NCBI GenBank assembly: GCA_964016985.1
Contig: OZ024831.1
Coordinates: 21,066,195-21,130,194 of the forward strand
DNA length: 64,000 nucleotides
Source: Anodontia alba
Taxonomy: Eukaryota > Mollusca > Bivalvia > Lucinida > Lucinidae
Reading direction: 5' to 3'
In this document: one piece after another, positions 12,401 through 19,690 of the stretch
How the letters are laid out: the number at the start of each line of letters is the position of its first letter
Position numbering within the stretch: position 1 is the stretch's first letter
Made by a program: the position numbers and the translations under genes
Notes under the pieces: generated by a model
Told to the model about the DNA's origin: nothing
Database searches by the model: none
Seen by the model: the letters and a program-made list of their open reading frames with translations, nothing else

Positions 12401-15400
12401 CAGTTCTTGCAACTAGATGGTAGCACATATTTCCCAGCATTCCATGCTGCCTGCGATGTACTTGACACTTTACTGATGCAGCATACAGAGGCAACTCTCA
12501 AGACAATACCTTCCTTCTTGAGTTGTGCCAAAAATATCCTTTTATTTGTTCAGTTATTTCACTTCTCTTGTTTTAAGTTTAAGTAAAAGATGCATCTTGA
12601 TTGTGTGCTTAATGTCAACTTGGTATTCAACTGTGGCAAAGTCACTGTTTCAGGCTGATTATTATAGTCCCGCTTTGAAAAAGTTGGGCTATACTGGATT
12701 TGCCATGTCCTTCTGTCATTCCGTCATTACATCATTCCAGGACTCTGTGATTCCATGACTCCGTGATTCTGTGTCTGCAAAATTAAAATACATTTTGCTT
12801 TATAACTTTTATGTTTGTGGTCCTACTTCAATGAAACTTATACTAGGTCTCTTAAGGTAAGTAAGATGTAATCGCAGAATAGTGGCGAACTTGGAGTTAT
12901 GTCCCTTGGTAGATTTTCAAAATTTAAAATGCAGTTTGCTTATTAACTTTTATGTTTGTGGTCCTACTTCGATGAAACTTATATCAAGCTTGGTCTCTAA
13001 GGTAAGCAAGGTGTAGTGGCAGAATGGTGGCCAAGGACCCATAACTCTTGGAGTTCTATCCCTTCATAGGTTTTCAAATTTTGCCATTCTTGGAAATTTT
13101 CGTAACAGATTTCTCAGGAACTATGAAAGCTAGAAAGCTGAAAGTTTGTATAATCATGGAAAATGACTGGATGTATTGTGTATACCAGATAAGGGCCAAG
13201 GGTTCATTACTCGGAGTTATGTCCCTTGGTAGGTTTTCAAAAAATCAAAATGCATTCTGCTCAATAACTTATAGCTTGTGGTCCTACTTCGATGAAACTT
13301 ATATCACACTTGGTCTCTAAGGTAAAGAAGGTGTGTTGGCAGAATGGTGGCCAAGGGCCCATAACTCTTGTCTTATGTCCTTTGTTAAATTTGCCATTCT
13401 TGAAAATTTTCATAACAGATTTCTCAGGAACTATGAAAGCTAGAAAGCTGAAAGTTTGTATAAACATGGACAATAACTGGATGTCTAGTGTTTACCGGAA
13501 TAGGGGCCAAGGGTCCATAACTGTTGGAGTTATATCCCTTGGTAGGTTTTCAAAAAATTTAAATGCATTTCGCTGAATAACTTTTATGTCCTACTTAGAT
13601 GAAACTTATACCGGGGCGGTTGCACTTTACCGGGCACTATTATTCATCTGATTCATAGTTACAGTTAGTTAGGGGCTGCTGCCCCCAAACCCCTGCAACA
13701 TATCGTCCGGATTATATGTTCCAATCATACACAATTCAGTTACAAAATATTAAGATGCAAACCCACACATACAACCTAGGCAAAGTTAGTAGTGCCCGGT
13801 AAAGTGCATTCTAGCCCTTATACCACACTTAGGGGCTTTGAAAAAGTGGTACATTCATGGACAGTGGGTTGATGTATCATGCATTAAGGAATCAGGGCCA
13901 AGGGCCCACAACTCATGGATTAAAATCCCTTGATAGGTTTTACAATGCCATGTTACCATGTCCTACAGTGATGTTACCTGCTAAGGATGAATTCAAAATA
14001 TTTCAACACAATATGTATTTCTCCTCTGATAAAGCTGCAGCAAGGCTATATTCAGATTCTCTGACAACTCTAGTTGGCCTTACCTCCTATGTGGCATTGA
14101 GCAGCTTTATAGTGTGGTTTCAGTTAGACCATGTTTTAAAGATAGACTCCAAAATGTTGTATCCCAATTAAAATGTATTGATTATATAAAATAATGACCA
14201 TTTATGGTCATTTTTCTATATAATGTAAATATTTAATTTGATATACAATGGTTGTTTAGCTCACATTGTTTTTGCTTTGAAGCACAGCAATAGTCTTAGG
14301 GTGTGGTATATTTTCAGAGGGTGCTGGCTTTGTATTATTCCCTTGTCTGTGTTTAAATAAAACAGTCTTATTCTTCTTTCTTTTTATGCCCCCGCTATTT
14401 GAAGAATGGTGGAAAGGGCATATAATGTTAATCCTGTATGTCCATCTCAGTCCGCATTTGCATTTAAGTTTTTCAAGTGGGGGCATCTGTGTCCTTTGGA
14501 CACCGACACATTTCTAGTTATATTCTATGTTGAAACTGTATTATTTGCCTTAGTAATTTCCTTAACCATTTTTACAATTGTTGCTGTCAGTAGTTCAACA
14601 TTCTAACCAGGATAAAGTCCAAGGTGACAAAGATATAATTGATAATTTAGTTGACTGTGCCCATCAAATGGAAAGGTACACAACTCTTATTACTTTGAAA
14701 TTTATGGGGTACTTATTGTACATTTTTAATATCCCTAACCCTGTTCTCTTCTATCTTGTTCATGTGGGAAAAAATAATTTTAGAGTTTAACGCCTGCCTA
14801 CCAGGAATCATTACGTGTCGTTAAACAGAAACACAATCAAAAGACAGGGTATTGAACAAAAAGGGACAAATTGTCAAGATTATCAGTAGTGCTGATAAGA
14901 GGGTCTCCAGATAAATATAATGAGCCAGCCCATGACAGTAACTTACAATAAGACCTGTGTGATCGGCAAAGATTCAAATCAGCTTTTACATCCACCCTGT
15001 ATGGCAAAGGGTTATGTTTAGCCTCCTTTTGATAGCCTGGAGGCACATGCAATCAGCAAAGACTCTGATCAGACTACGCAGATGTACAGGCTGATCTGAG
15101 TCTTTGCTGGTCACACAAGTCTCGCACAAGTTGTGTGCTGCCTTTATTTCTAACTTTTTATGGCATCTGCTTGTAGCAGGGTGCGATATAGGCATCCGAT
15201 TTTCTGTCCGTCCGTCCGTCAACATTTATGTCGAAGTTCGACATTTATGTCAGAGTTAGTATTCTAATCAACTACAAGACTAAACAACCATCAAACCTTG
15301 CGTGAAACATCTCCCTGACCTCCTGACTTTGCGACATAGGCGTCCGCTTTTCCATTGGTCTGTCCGTTCGTCTGTCCGTCTGTCAACATTTATGTCGAAG

Positions 15401-18400
15401 TTCGACATTTATGTCAAAGTTAGTATTCTAATCAACTACAAGACGAAACAACCATCAAACCTTGCATAAAACATCTCCCTGACCTCCAGACTTTGCGACA
15501 TAGGTGCCCACTTTTCCATTCGTCTGTCCGTTCATCCGTCTGTCTGTCCATCTGTTAACAGTTCTCTTATGTCGAAGTTCGACATTTATGTCAGAGTTAG
15601 TATTCTAATCAACTACAAGACTAAACAACCATCAAACCTTGTATGAAACATCTCCCTGACCTCCTGACTTTGCGACATAGGTGCCCGCTTTTCCAGACGT
15701 CTGTCCGTTCGTCCGTCTGTTCCAGATCTCCTCACGTGTTAGACCTCTAGCCACCAAACCTTGCATAGTGCTTCTCCTAGATGTACTGACTTGGCAGGTA
15801 TCTTGATCTGGTGACCTTGACCTTTATTTTGTGCTCCAGTGCCTTTTACACATTTTACGTCGACGTTCTATATCTCCTCAACTATAAGGCCTACAACCAT
15901 CAAACCTCGCATAGTGCTTCTCCTCAATGTACAGCCTCCGCAGGTACCTTGACTCAGTGACCTTGACCTATATTTCGGGCACCATTTACACCTTTCATGC
16001 GCCCTTCCCTATGTCCTCAACTGTAAGGCCTTCAACCACCAAATCTTATATAGTGCTTCTTCTCGATGTACTGACTTGGCAGGTACCTTGACCTGGTGGC
16101 CTTGACCTATATTTTGCACTCCAGTGACTTTGACACCTTTTATGTTGATGTTCGGTACCTCCTCAAATATAAGACCTACAACCACTAAACCTTGCATAGT
16201 GCTTCACCTCATTGCACTGGCTTGGCAGGTACCTTGACCCAGTGACCTTGACCTATATTTGACACATTTTATGTTGATGTTTGATAACTCCTCAACTATA
16301 AGGCCTACAACCACCATACCTTGCATAGTGCTTCTCCTTGATGTACTGAATTAGCAGGTACCTTGACCCATGACCTTGACCTATATTTCACGCTCCAGTG
16401 ACTTTTACACATTTTACGTCGACGTTCCATTATCATTGGGCTGTATAATGTGAAAAGTCAGTGCTGAACATATAGCCATTAGAGGGAATGGTACTAGCCT
16501 GGAATATATGTGCCCCACTAGGCACTTTGTCTACATTTTTTTTCAACCCAGTTTTCCAACTGAGAACTGCTAAGAATGAAATAAACTTATTAAATAACCA
16601 CATTCTGATTGTGGCTCCTGTGACTTTTGCCCCAGCAGGTGCGATGACGCCTTCCGCGGAATTCTTGTTTATATAAAATATGTTGTGGTATTCACTAGAA
16701 TTGCCTCATTCATTAGAATTATCTTGCTGAGGCAGTTCTAATTACTAGCCACAATATATCACATTTTTTATGAAGAAGAAAAATGTCAGTATGTTTGGTA
16801 AAAAAATCTAATTCATTGTCTAGGATTAGATAAGGCCACACAGCATGCTTATTCAATGTAAGGACCAATTGATTTAGCTGATTTTATTTGTAAGTATGAG
16901 AAAGCATAGCATTTTTCTAACCATACTTCCCACTGCATAAAAAAAAAAAAAAAAAAAAAAAAAATAACAATAGCTACACCCCAAATATTCAGACAGAAAG
17001 GCATGAGCAAAAAAGGTCCTGAAGGAAAGGTTGATAGGGTCTGAAATTTTTGTCATTCTGTCAGAACTTTAACCCTTGTCCTGCTGAATAAATTAAGATG
17101 CCACACCCACTTCATGTTTTCAGCCAATCAGATTGTTTGATCAGGATTGTTGCTATAGATTCACATACTTCATGGCAAACAGTGCAGATCCAGATCAATT
17201 GGCTTCTTCTGAAGAAGCCAACTGATCTGGATCTACACTGTTTGCAAAGGCAGGATATATCCAGGTTCAGCAGGACTAGGGTTAAGATGTATCACTAAGT
17301 AGCCTGATGGACTGGTTCAAATTTTAGGATAAATGCAGCAAGATATTTCAGGGCAGGCATAGCTCTTGATAAGGTGATTTTCTCATTACAAAAGTATTGA
17401 TATTTTTTCTTATTTCTCCACAAAAGCATATGTTGTGGGTCCTCATTAGAATTGCCTTGGTGAGGCACTTCCAACGAGTACCCACAACATATGTTTTCGT
17501 GGAGAAATAAGAAAAATATTTACCTGATACTCACTCTTATCTAGACCTATGGGCCGCAGGAATATTTAGGGTACTTAGATGTATGTTGCTCTGCTCCGAG
17601 AGTTATAGGGGCTTGCAGCCCCCTGAACTAAAGGGAAGTATGTTAAATCAGCAAATGGTCTGAAATAGTAACAAGGTTTGTACACGTGGATGTTCCTTTA
17701 TATTACCAGATGCTGAAATTTAACATGTACATGTTTGTTTTAAAGGTTATTTACTCAGATATCAACCCACAAAGTTGACTTTGGTAAAGTGGCCCTATAT
17801 GTGGTATCAAATTATGTGACAGCTATCCAACAAGTGACCTTAGTACCAGCTGTAAAGGTAGGTTCTTGTGGAAAATCAAACACAAAGAATACCTCAACAA
17901 ATAGCCATGATACGAAATCTCTGATCCAAAGCCAAGACATACCATATCCTCAGTGTTATCCATTGAAGACTGGAGACCCTAACCGGGTAACTGGCAAACA
18001 GTACAGACACAGATCAGATGCCACAAAATGTGGCATCTGATCAGGGTCTCCACTGTTTGCAAATAGTTAAACCATTTTCTTGAGGAATATCTACATCATA
18101 TAACCTGACATACCCAAATTTGAAAATGACCTCTTCCAGTATATAGTGTGGGAGAGTTCATTCAGTCTTTAATGGGTTAAGACCATAAATCTTCATTATA
18201 CTTATTTATACATTTTGAACAATTGCATAAATTGCTAGCTGAATGGCAAATATTGCAGTCCTGATCAAACTAATCCACTAAGAACAGCTTAATTTGGGTT
18301 AACACTGTTTGCTGAGGTATGTGTATCTGAAGATTCAGTCTATAGTCTGACACTATACTATAGGGTTGCTAAACCTTAAAGCACCATTCACAACTGCAGC

Positions 18401-19690
18401 AGACAACATTTATTAATAATTCAAAGAAATATATTTTAAGCAGCATGTCTTGAATTATATCAAAACATTTCCCAATACTTTCCTTGCACAACTGCACACA
18501 TTAAAAGATCAGAACATGAAGGTCATCCTTAATTGAAAACTGCTTCTCTGCTGACAGCAGAATGTTTTTGGCTTGTATAACAATTAAACACAATGATATG
18601 GGCATCATTTTGTAAATAAATGTCTGTAGTATTAATTTTGCATGTCTTAATAGCTTTAATACTTTCTTAAACATTTTAAGATTTCACGAAAATAGGTCAT
18701 TTTTCCTTTGGAATGAAATGTCACTTCCTGTCTTGAAGAAAAAATAAAGAGGTTAATGCACCTCAGCTTTAAAATACAGGAAATATTTCTAAAGAGATTT
18801 GCAAATCTGATGAACAAATGAGTGCATTAGTTGTTTTTGTTTTGTTTTGTTCAGATTTTGTTTTATACTTATTTGACATTTTCAAATGACATCATTTAGT
18901 TTTGTGACAGTACCTTATGTTCATTCCTCACGCAGCATGATAGCATTCTAAAGGAAATATTTCTTTGTGCTAGGAGAAAATATTACCCCCAAGGAATTAT
19001 AAATTATCTTTCTCGCAGAAGCTACCTAATAACTTCAGGCTGGTTTTGGTGGCTAAGTTGGATGCACGTCCGACTGGTGATCAGGAGATTGTGGGTTCAA
19101 CCCCCACCGGGTCGGCAACATTCTTTCGTGGAGATTGATCATGAAATATTTTCTACGGTCATTCTCTCCCTTTCGCTGATTCAAGAAGGGCAGTTGTCAG
19201 TTTCTGGCAAAAGAATGTGCACAATACTGGTTAACTGCATAGAGGACTAGGCCTGCCCAGTAAAAGTGTGGTTAGGTAGACTGACTATGCTCAACATGAC
19301 TCCATTGGGTTGACTAGGTCGTAAAACCTCAACACATACAAACAAAATACCTTCAGATATGTAATTTTAATTTTTCATCCCAAAACTGTTTTTTTTTTTT
19401 TTTTTTTTTTTATTAATATTTCCTGCAGAAATTACTAAAATATAGCTTCAGCCATGTAATATAAAAAGCATTTGTCACCTTCTATTGTCAGCATTGTGCC
19501 AAAGGTTAAGAAAACTTCGTGTGTATATTTTCAGAGAGCTTTGGTACCAGCTGTGTATAAGATGTTGGATTTGTGTGATAAGCATGCCATTGCCCAGTTA
19601 CATACTGTGTTGAGTCACGGAGTGTGTGAAGTCTTCAAACTACTCTACAGTGATTATAACAAATACTACAGATATACTGGAAAAATATAA
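358..19690 (+). CDS. URB2: URB2 homologue, C-terminal ten exons (5'-incomplete)
   Basis: This is the 3' part of a gene for an Urb2/Npa2 family protein, a nucleolar factor known in yeast and human to act in early 60S (pre-27S/28S) ribosome assembly. Ten exons join without a frame break: 358-474, 1616-1702, 4237-4494, 6387-7088, 9538-9660, 10802-10903, 12356-12533, 14576-14675, 17746-17857 and 19535-19690. The sum is 1935 nt, or 644 residues plus a TAA stop. The family call rests on the C-terminal region (last four exons), where stretches such as ISTHKVDFGKVALYVVSNYV, LVPAVYKMLDLCDKHAIAQL and the basic/aromatic end YYRYTGKI match the conserved Urb2 C-terminal domain as I know it. Upstream exons are alpha-helical and Leu-rich, as expected for an all-helical repeat scaffold. 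The large 234-codon exon carries a polar Ser/Lys/Gln/Asp-rich linker. The start codon lies left of the window. Exon-intron structure is firm; the family name is recognition by eye. Confidence 0.85.
607..720 (+). repeat. tRNA-derived SINE fragment
   Basis: A tRNA-like stretch has an A-box-like GGTGGCTGAGTGGTTAGCA and a B-box-like GGTTTCGAATCC at tRNA spacing, followed by unrelated sequence and no CCA or clean acceptor stem. It is read as the head of a SINE rather than a working tRNA gene. Confidence 0.5.
780..1250. repeat. Decayed palindromic MITE (exonuclease-like 'GTCATCTGCTGA' family)
   Basis: Both ends carry TTTGTCATCTGCTGA/TTTGTCGTCTGCTGA motifs, and the right half contains AAATCCTGTTTTCTGCAAAAAATACC. 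These are the arms of the palindromic family better preserved at 38701-38868 and 20921-21118. The middle is not recognised. Confidence 0.4.
1616..1702 (+). CDS. URB2: URB2 exon B (29 codons)
   Basis: The acceptor is GGATTATTTCAG and the donor AAG|GTAAGTG. The exon is phase 0 at both ends and encodes LCLSLKDSASLSSESDLLII followed by SCLMQEASK. It is too short to stand out as an open frame and was found from its splice sites and frame continuity. Confidence 0.75.
1748..2240. repeat. Dispersed repeat starting ATGCCCCCGCC
   Basis: It begins with TATGCCCCCGCCTGCC and an inverted GGCAGGAGTGGGGCATA within 40 bases. A related head sits at 14385-14490 (TATGCCCCCGCTATTTG and GTGGGGGCAT). The remainder is unclassified. 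Short open frames here are not supported as genes. Confidence 0.4.
2660..3843 (-). mobile_element. Tandem-repeat-bearing (Helitron-like) element, reverse orientation
   Basis: Eight copies of an about 145-bp unit lie head to tail, with anchors AATCCAAGATGG-type at about 2721, 2866, 2992, 3137, 3281, 3426, 3576 and 3719. The right end, read on the minus strand, is ACAAGAGGGCC followed by a GGCCC-type inverted repeat and CTGTATCACTCACCTGA. The same head occurs at 42836 and 59692. Bivalve Helitron-derived elements with internal tandem repeats have this architecture; assigning it to Helitron is inference. Confidence 0.6.
4237..4494 (+). CDS. URB2: URB2 exon C (86 codons)
   Basis: The acceptor is TCTCCCCTACAG and the donor AAAG|GTATGT; phase 0 at both ends. 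It encodes a helical segment beginning LLNRPYLKDSLKSIYTEMFV and containing SCHVVKCLGIVIATSLATEV. The open frame runs a few codons into the intron on both sides, so an ORF caller would overextend it. Confidence 0.85.
4690..5870 (+). pseudogene. Broken mariner (Tc1/mariner) transposase in intron 3 of URB2
   Basis: The translation shows a mariner-type helix-turn-helix start (MDQKTEILSYIKCRIRLNID, then IRWVKAFKAGKFSVEDDIRS). The first catalytic Asp lies in TGDETWVHMFEP (codon 5199), the second in HLLQDNASSHK (codon 5484) and the third in SPCDFFLFPRLKKM (codon 5702). Stops at about 4981, 5055 and 5260 and an insertion of roughly 115 bases between the second and third Asp destroy the frame. The second-to-third spacing is about 73 codons instead of the usual 34 or so, and out of frame. 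Terminal inverted repeats were not identified. It is a dead copy in sense orientation within the intron. Confidence 0.85.
5924..6133. mobile_element. TTAA-bounded hairpin MITE (decayed copy)
   Basis: It runs TTAACCCATGTCCATCTGAA ... GGGCTCAGCAGGACAAAAGTTAA and holds a long palindrome, CAGATCAGTTGGCTTC / GAAGCCAACTGATCTG, ending ACACTGTTTGC. It is one member of the family described at 17069-17285. Confidence 0.75.
6387..7088 (+). CDS. URB2: URB2 exon D (234 codons), with polar linker
   Basis: The acceptor is TATATTTCAG and the donor AATGTG|GTAAGTATT; phase 0 at both ends. The first third is helical (TNEDHRQLTALNCLFVIAKH, then an LNIWNKLISFLQVLLDKQLQ helix). A Ser/Lys/Gln/Asp-rich linker without obvious fold follows, over about 100 residues. 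The exon then returns to helical sequence (IILSPAAISSMYRTLVFEGN, VQSVIAAIVMSFDLEEFTKV). Intron read-through to 7226 is not coding. Confidence 0.85.
7290..7600. repeat. Hairpin MITE remnants
   Basis: Bases 7318-7375 form an inverted repeat built on GCAAACAGTGTGGACC / GGTCCACACTGTTTGC. Bases 7390-7510 carry one arm of the TTTTTCTTATTTTTCCAGAAAACAGG palindromic family, including a truncated GTTTTGTTGGGAA end. Confidence 0.5.
7659..7901. mobile_element. Long palindromic (foldback) element
   Basis: The outer arms GGCCCCGAGATTATAAAAC and GTTTTATAACCTCAGGGCC are inverted. Inside, TCATGCTCAACTCAGCTGAG pairs with CTCAGCTGAGTTGAGCATGA, and the centre CCAACTATTGTTGG is self-complementary. It lies in URB2 intron 4. 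Confidence 0.75.
8066..8415. mobile_element. Tigger/pogo-like MITE, copy 1
   Basis: Ends resemble CAGTCGAACCTCAATGGCTCGAACA in inverted orientation (right end CAAGCTATTGAGGTTCGACTGTA). The middle holds TGGATAGTTCAAGCCACTGAGG, CCAGGTCAGGAAGCAAATGG and a hairpin around 8195-8270. The same element recurs at 57290-58866, where it is split by an insertion. Confidence 0.7.
8480..8720. other. Intron sequence with a possible further MITE end
   Basis: It contains CAGTGGAACCTGCACTGATA near 8513, which resembles the CAGTGGAACC termini of pogo-like MITEs, and repeated CAGCCACCTCCCTG / CCACCTCCCTACAGCAGCC motifs. No full element was delimited. Confidence 0.35.
8750..9080. mobile_element. Pogo/Tigger-like MITE (CAGTCGACTCTCGTTATCTC family), copy 1
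   Basis: It starts CAGTCGACTCTCGTTATCTC after TA and ends CGAGATAAGGAGAGTCAACTG before TA, consistent with a TA target duplication. A GAGGAGAAATTGCTCC / GGAGCAATTTCTCCTC hairpin sits in the centre. Copies lie at 32425-32753 and 33470-33810. Confidence 0.82.
9201..9414. mobile_element. TTAA-bounded hairpin MITE
   Basis: It runs from TTAACCCTTTCCATGCTGAA to TTCAGCAGCACTAGGGTTAA and carries the AAACAGTGCAGATCCAGAT hairpin with one arm altered. It lies in URB2 intron 4. Confidence 0.8.
9538..9660 (+). CDS. URB2: URB2 exon E (41 codons)
   Basis: The acceptor is TTAACCTTTCAG and the donor CAGAAT|GTGAGT; phase 0 at both ends. It encodes SCETLLSDVKKLQCSLYIWQ and continues RLLKLDLSQEQAQVIVYAAQN, an amphipathic helical pair. 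Confidence 0.85.
10172..10475 (+). mobile_element. tRNA-derived SINE, full-length copy in URB2 intron 5
   Basis: It has a tRNA-like head (GTAGCTCAGTTTGATCTGCA, then a B-box-like GGTTGCAAGTTCC) and a body shared with 19039 and 24854 (TTCAAGAAGGGCAGTTGTCA, TTTCTGGCAAAAGAA). The 3' end reads GACTAAGGCATAAAAGCTCT and a short ACAAACAAA tail. Confidence 0.85.
10802..10903 (+). CDS. URB2: URB2 exon F (34 codons)
   Basis: The acceptor is GAACTTCCAG and the donor GGAAAG|GTGAGG; phase 0 at both ends. It encodes SILQQLSHHGNQAFQLAVAI followed by PTVRAQEQMLALGK. A TTAA-bounded hairpin element begins only six bases after the donor. Confidence 0.8.
10910..11119. mobile_element. TTAA-bounded hairpin MITE next to a splice donor
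   Basis: It is bounded by TTAACTCTTTTAGCC and GGTTGATAGGGTTAA, with an inverted repeat GCAAACAGTGTAGATCCAGA / TCAGGATCTACACTGTTTGC around GAGATGGCTCATAATGAGC. It begins six bases after the exon F donor. It belongs to the same broader TTAA group as 17069 but has a different stem core. Confidence 0.75.
11162..11348. mobile_element. Palindromic MITE of the GTCGTCTGCTGAA family
   Basis: The arms are GGGTAAAAACTTCAGCAGAC and TTTGTCGTCTGCTGAATTCG in inverted order, with a TAGAAAATAGGATCTGAC / AGATCCTATTTTCTGG inner stem and a GAAGACAATT loop arm. Confidence 0.7.
11745..11870. repeat. Hairpin MITE (GGGTACTCATTTGAAT core)
   Basis: Inverted arms GCATATGTTGTGGGTACTCA and TTCAAGTGGGTACACAATGCC flank a decayed loop. 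Same family as 17398-17522. Confidence 0.5.
11880..12355. other. Intron 6 remainder
   Basis: AT-rich sequence with no recognisable repeat or open frame beyond short chance frames, ending in the polypyrimidine tract of exon G. Confidence 0.4.
12356..12533 (+). CDS. URB2: URB2 exon G (ends at a U12-type donor)
   Basis: The acceptor is TGTTTTTTTCAG. The exon encodes SFLSPQMAVLCLHSCQFLQL through to IPSFLSCAK, and ends in phase 1 with a single A. The frame stays open to about 12586, but no good GT donor of phase 1 exists. Instead ATATCCTTTT starts at 12534, the U12-dependent 5' splice-site consensus. Joining here to 14576 gives ...IPSFLSCAKKLLLSVVQHSN in frame. Confidence 0.8.
12660..13960 (+). 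repeat. Tandemly repeated, MITE-split element in the AT-AC intron
   Basis: A block with TGTGGTCCTACTTCGATGAAAC, TTGGTCTCTAAGGTAAG, GCAGAATGGTGGCCAAGG and TTTCTCAGGAACTATGAAAG recurs at about 12807, 12948 and 13268 and in part after 13809. It is the body of an internally repeated mobile element. Open frames at 13048-13320 and 13292-13576 are translations of these repeats, not genes. A MITE at 13621-13808 interrupts it. Confidence 0.65.
13621..13808. mobile_element. 188-bp MITE with perfect 19-bp inverted termini
   Basis: TGCACTTTACCGGGCACTA at the left is the exact reverse complement of TAGTGCCCGGTAAAGTGCA at the right. The interior (GGGGCTGCTGCCCCCAAACC) has no coding capacity. The family was not recognised. 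Confidence 0.85.
14385..14490 (+). repeat. Dispersed repeat head, ATGCCCCCGC type
   Basis: It starts TATGCCCCCGCTATTTGAAG and includes GGTGGAAAGGGCATATAATG and GTGGGGGCAT near its end. It resembles 1748 and ends about 70 bases before the U12 branch site. Confidence 0.4.
14576..14675 (+). CDS. URB2: URB2 exon H (begins after an AC acceptor)
   Basis: The exon starts after TTCCTTAAC-CATTTTTAC, a U12 branch site with an AC acceptor. It ends with GAA AG before GTACAC (phase 2). It encodes (K)LLLSVVQHSNQDKVQGDKDI, then IDNLVDCAHQME and the first two bases of an Arg codon completed by the next exon. A conventional AG at 14590 could serve as an alternative acceptor, but it lacks a matching GT donor upstream. 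Confidence 0.78.
14920..15130. mobile_element. Foldback MITE (ACAATAAGACCTGTGTGATC family), copy 1
   Basis: The left arm GAGCCAGCCCATGACAGTAA, then CTTACAATAAGACCTGTGTG, is inverted relative to TGCTGGTCACACAAGTCTCG at the right. The internal TGATCAGACTACGCAGATGT / CAGGCTGATCTGAGTCTTTG motif marks the family, whose best copies are at 37914-38140 and 38321-38547. Confidence 0.65.
15170..16440 (+). repeat. Two adjoining tandem arrays in URB2 intron 8
   Basis: First, three units (period about 164-179) share TTATGTCGAAGTTCGACATT and TTCTAATCAACTACAAGAC, each led by runs of TCCGTCCGTC-type sequence. Then five units of about 130-146 bp share CATAGTGCTTCTCC, GTACTGACTTGGCAGGTACC and TTGACCTATATTT. 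The (GGACG)n-like lead suggests the same tandem-repeat element class as 47180-48800 and 59692-61352. Confidence 0.75.
16675..16770. repeat. Hairpin MITE remnant
   Basis: ATATGTTGTGGTATTCACTAG at the left pairs with CTAATTACTAGCCACAATAT at the right, with GAATTGCCTC / GAGGCAGTTC inside. Confidence 0.55.
16939..16965. repeat. Poly(A) tract
   Basis: A run of about 26 adenines, without a recognised retrotransposon body upstream. Confidence 0.9.
17069..17285. mobile_element. TTAA-bounded hairpin MITE, best-preserved copy
   Basis: It runs from TTAACCCTTGTCCTGCTGAA to GTTCAGCAGGACTAGGGTTAA, giving near-perfect inverted termini next to TTAA. Inside is AAACAGTGCAGATCCAGATC / GATCTGGATCTACACTGTTT around TTGGCTTCTTCTGAAGAAGCCAA. 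TTAA flanks with CCC-starting termini are the habit of piggyBac-type elements; that affiliation is inference. Confidence 0.88.
17398..17522. mobile_element. Hairpin MITE (CATATGTTGTGGGTCCTCATT core)
   Basis: Inverted arms TTTCTCCACAAAAGCATATG and CATATGTTTTCGTGGAGAAA bound GAATTGCCTTGGTGAGGCACTTC. Several decayed relatives lie in the window. Confidence 0.7.
17746..17857 (+). CDS. URB2: URB2 exon I (conserved C-terminal domain)
   Basis: The acceptor is GTTTTAAAG and the donor GTAAAG|GTAGGT. The first base completes the Arg codon, then 37 codons read LFTQISTHKVDFGKVALYVV, then SNYVTAIQQVTLVPAVK. This is the strongest part of the match to the Urb2/Npa2 C-terminal domain. Confidence 0.88.
17965..18065. 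repeat. Hairpin (TGATCAGATGCC core)
   Basis: GCAAACAGTACAGACACAGA and TCAGGGTCTCCACTGTTTGC are inverted around GATCAGATGCCACAAAATGTGGCATCTGATC. It is the third stem-core variant of the TTAA hairpin group. Confidence 0.65.
18070..19030. other. Intron 9, mostly unassigned
   Basis: A weak relative of the hairpin group lies at 18240-18320 (GCAAATATTGCAGTCCTGAT). The rest is AT-rich with no supportable feature. Confidence 0.4.
19039..19347 (+). mobile_element. tRNA-derived SINE, full-length copy in URB2 intron 9
   Basis: The tRNA-like head GTGGCTAAGTTGGATGCACG with B-box GGGTTCAACCCCC is followed by the shared body and a tail ending CAACACATACAAACAAA. An imperfect duplication (TAACTTCAG before, TACCTTCAG after) fits a target-site duplication. 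Confidence 0.88.
19390..19412. repeat. Poly(T) tract
   Basis: A run of about 22 thymines in intron 9, shortly before the final exon. Confidence 0.9.
19535..19690 (+). CDS. URB2: URB2 last coding exon
   Basis: The acceptor is GTATATTTTCAG. It encodes RALVPAVYKMLDLCDKHAIA, continues through the QLHTVLSHGVCEVFKLLYSD helix, ends YNKYYRYTGKI and stops at TAA. The short basic/aromatic tail is typical of the family. AATAAA-like hexamers lie at 19747 and near 19884, but both sit in repeat-like sequence, so the polyadenylation site is not fixed. Confidence 0.9.
   Translation, partial: RALVPAVYKMLDLCDKHAIAQLHTVLSHGVCEVFKLLYSDYNKYYRYTGKI

Larger units (their letters stand above)
12534..14575 (+). other. 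URB2: U12-type AT-AC intron of the URB2 homologue
   Basis: The intron starts ATATCCTTTT. It ends with the branch-site motif TTCCTTAAC (14558-14566) and an AC dinucleotide at 14574-14575, about ten bases past the branch A. These match the known minor-spliceosome AT-AC signals. Phase 1 on both sides agrees and the total coding length stays divisible by three. The body is filled by repeats (12660-13960, a MITE at 13621-13808, and a repeat at 14385-14490). Confidence 0.8.

Noticed and set aside
13048..13576. Two overlapping frames containing FVTDFSGTMKARKLKVCI
   Set aside because: The same words occur in both because they translate a tandemly repeated element inside the AT-AC intron.
14591..14675. 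GT-AG acceptor at TGTCAG|TAGTTC for exon H
   Set aside because: It needs a phase-1 GT donor in exon G; the only candidates (TT|GTGCCA, TT|GTTTTA) are poor, whereas the AT-AC pair fits consensus and phase.
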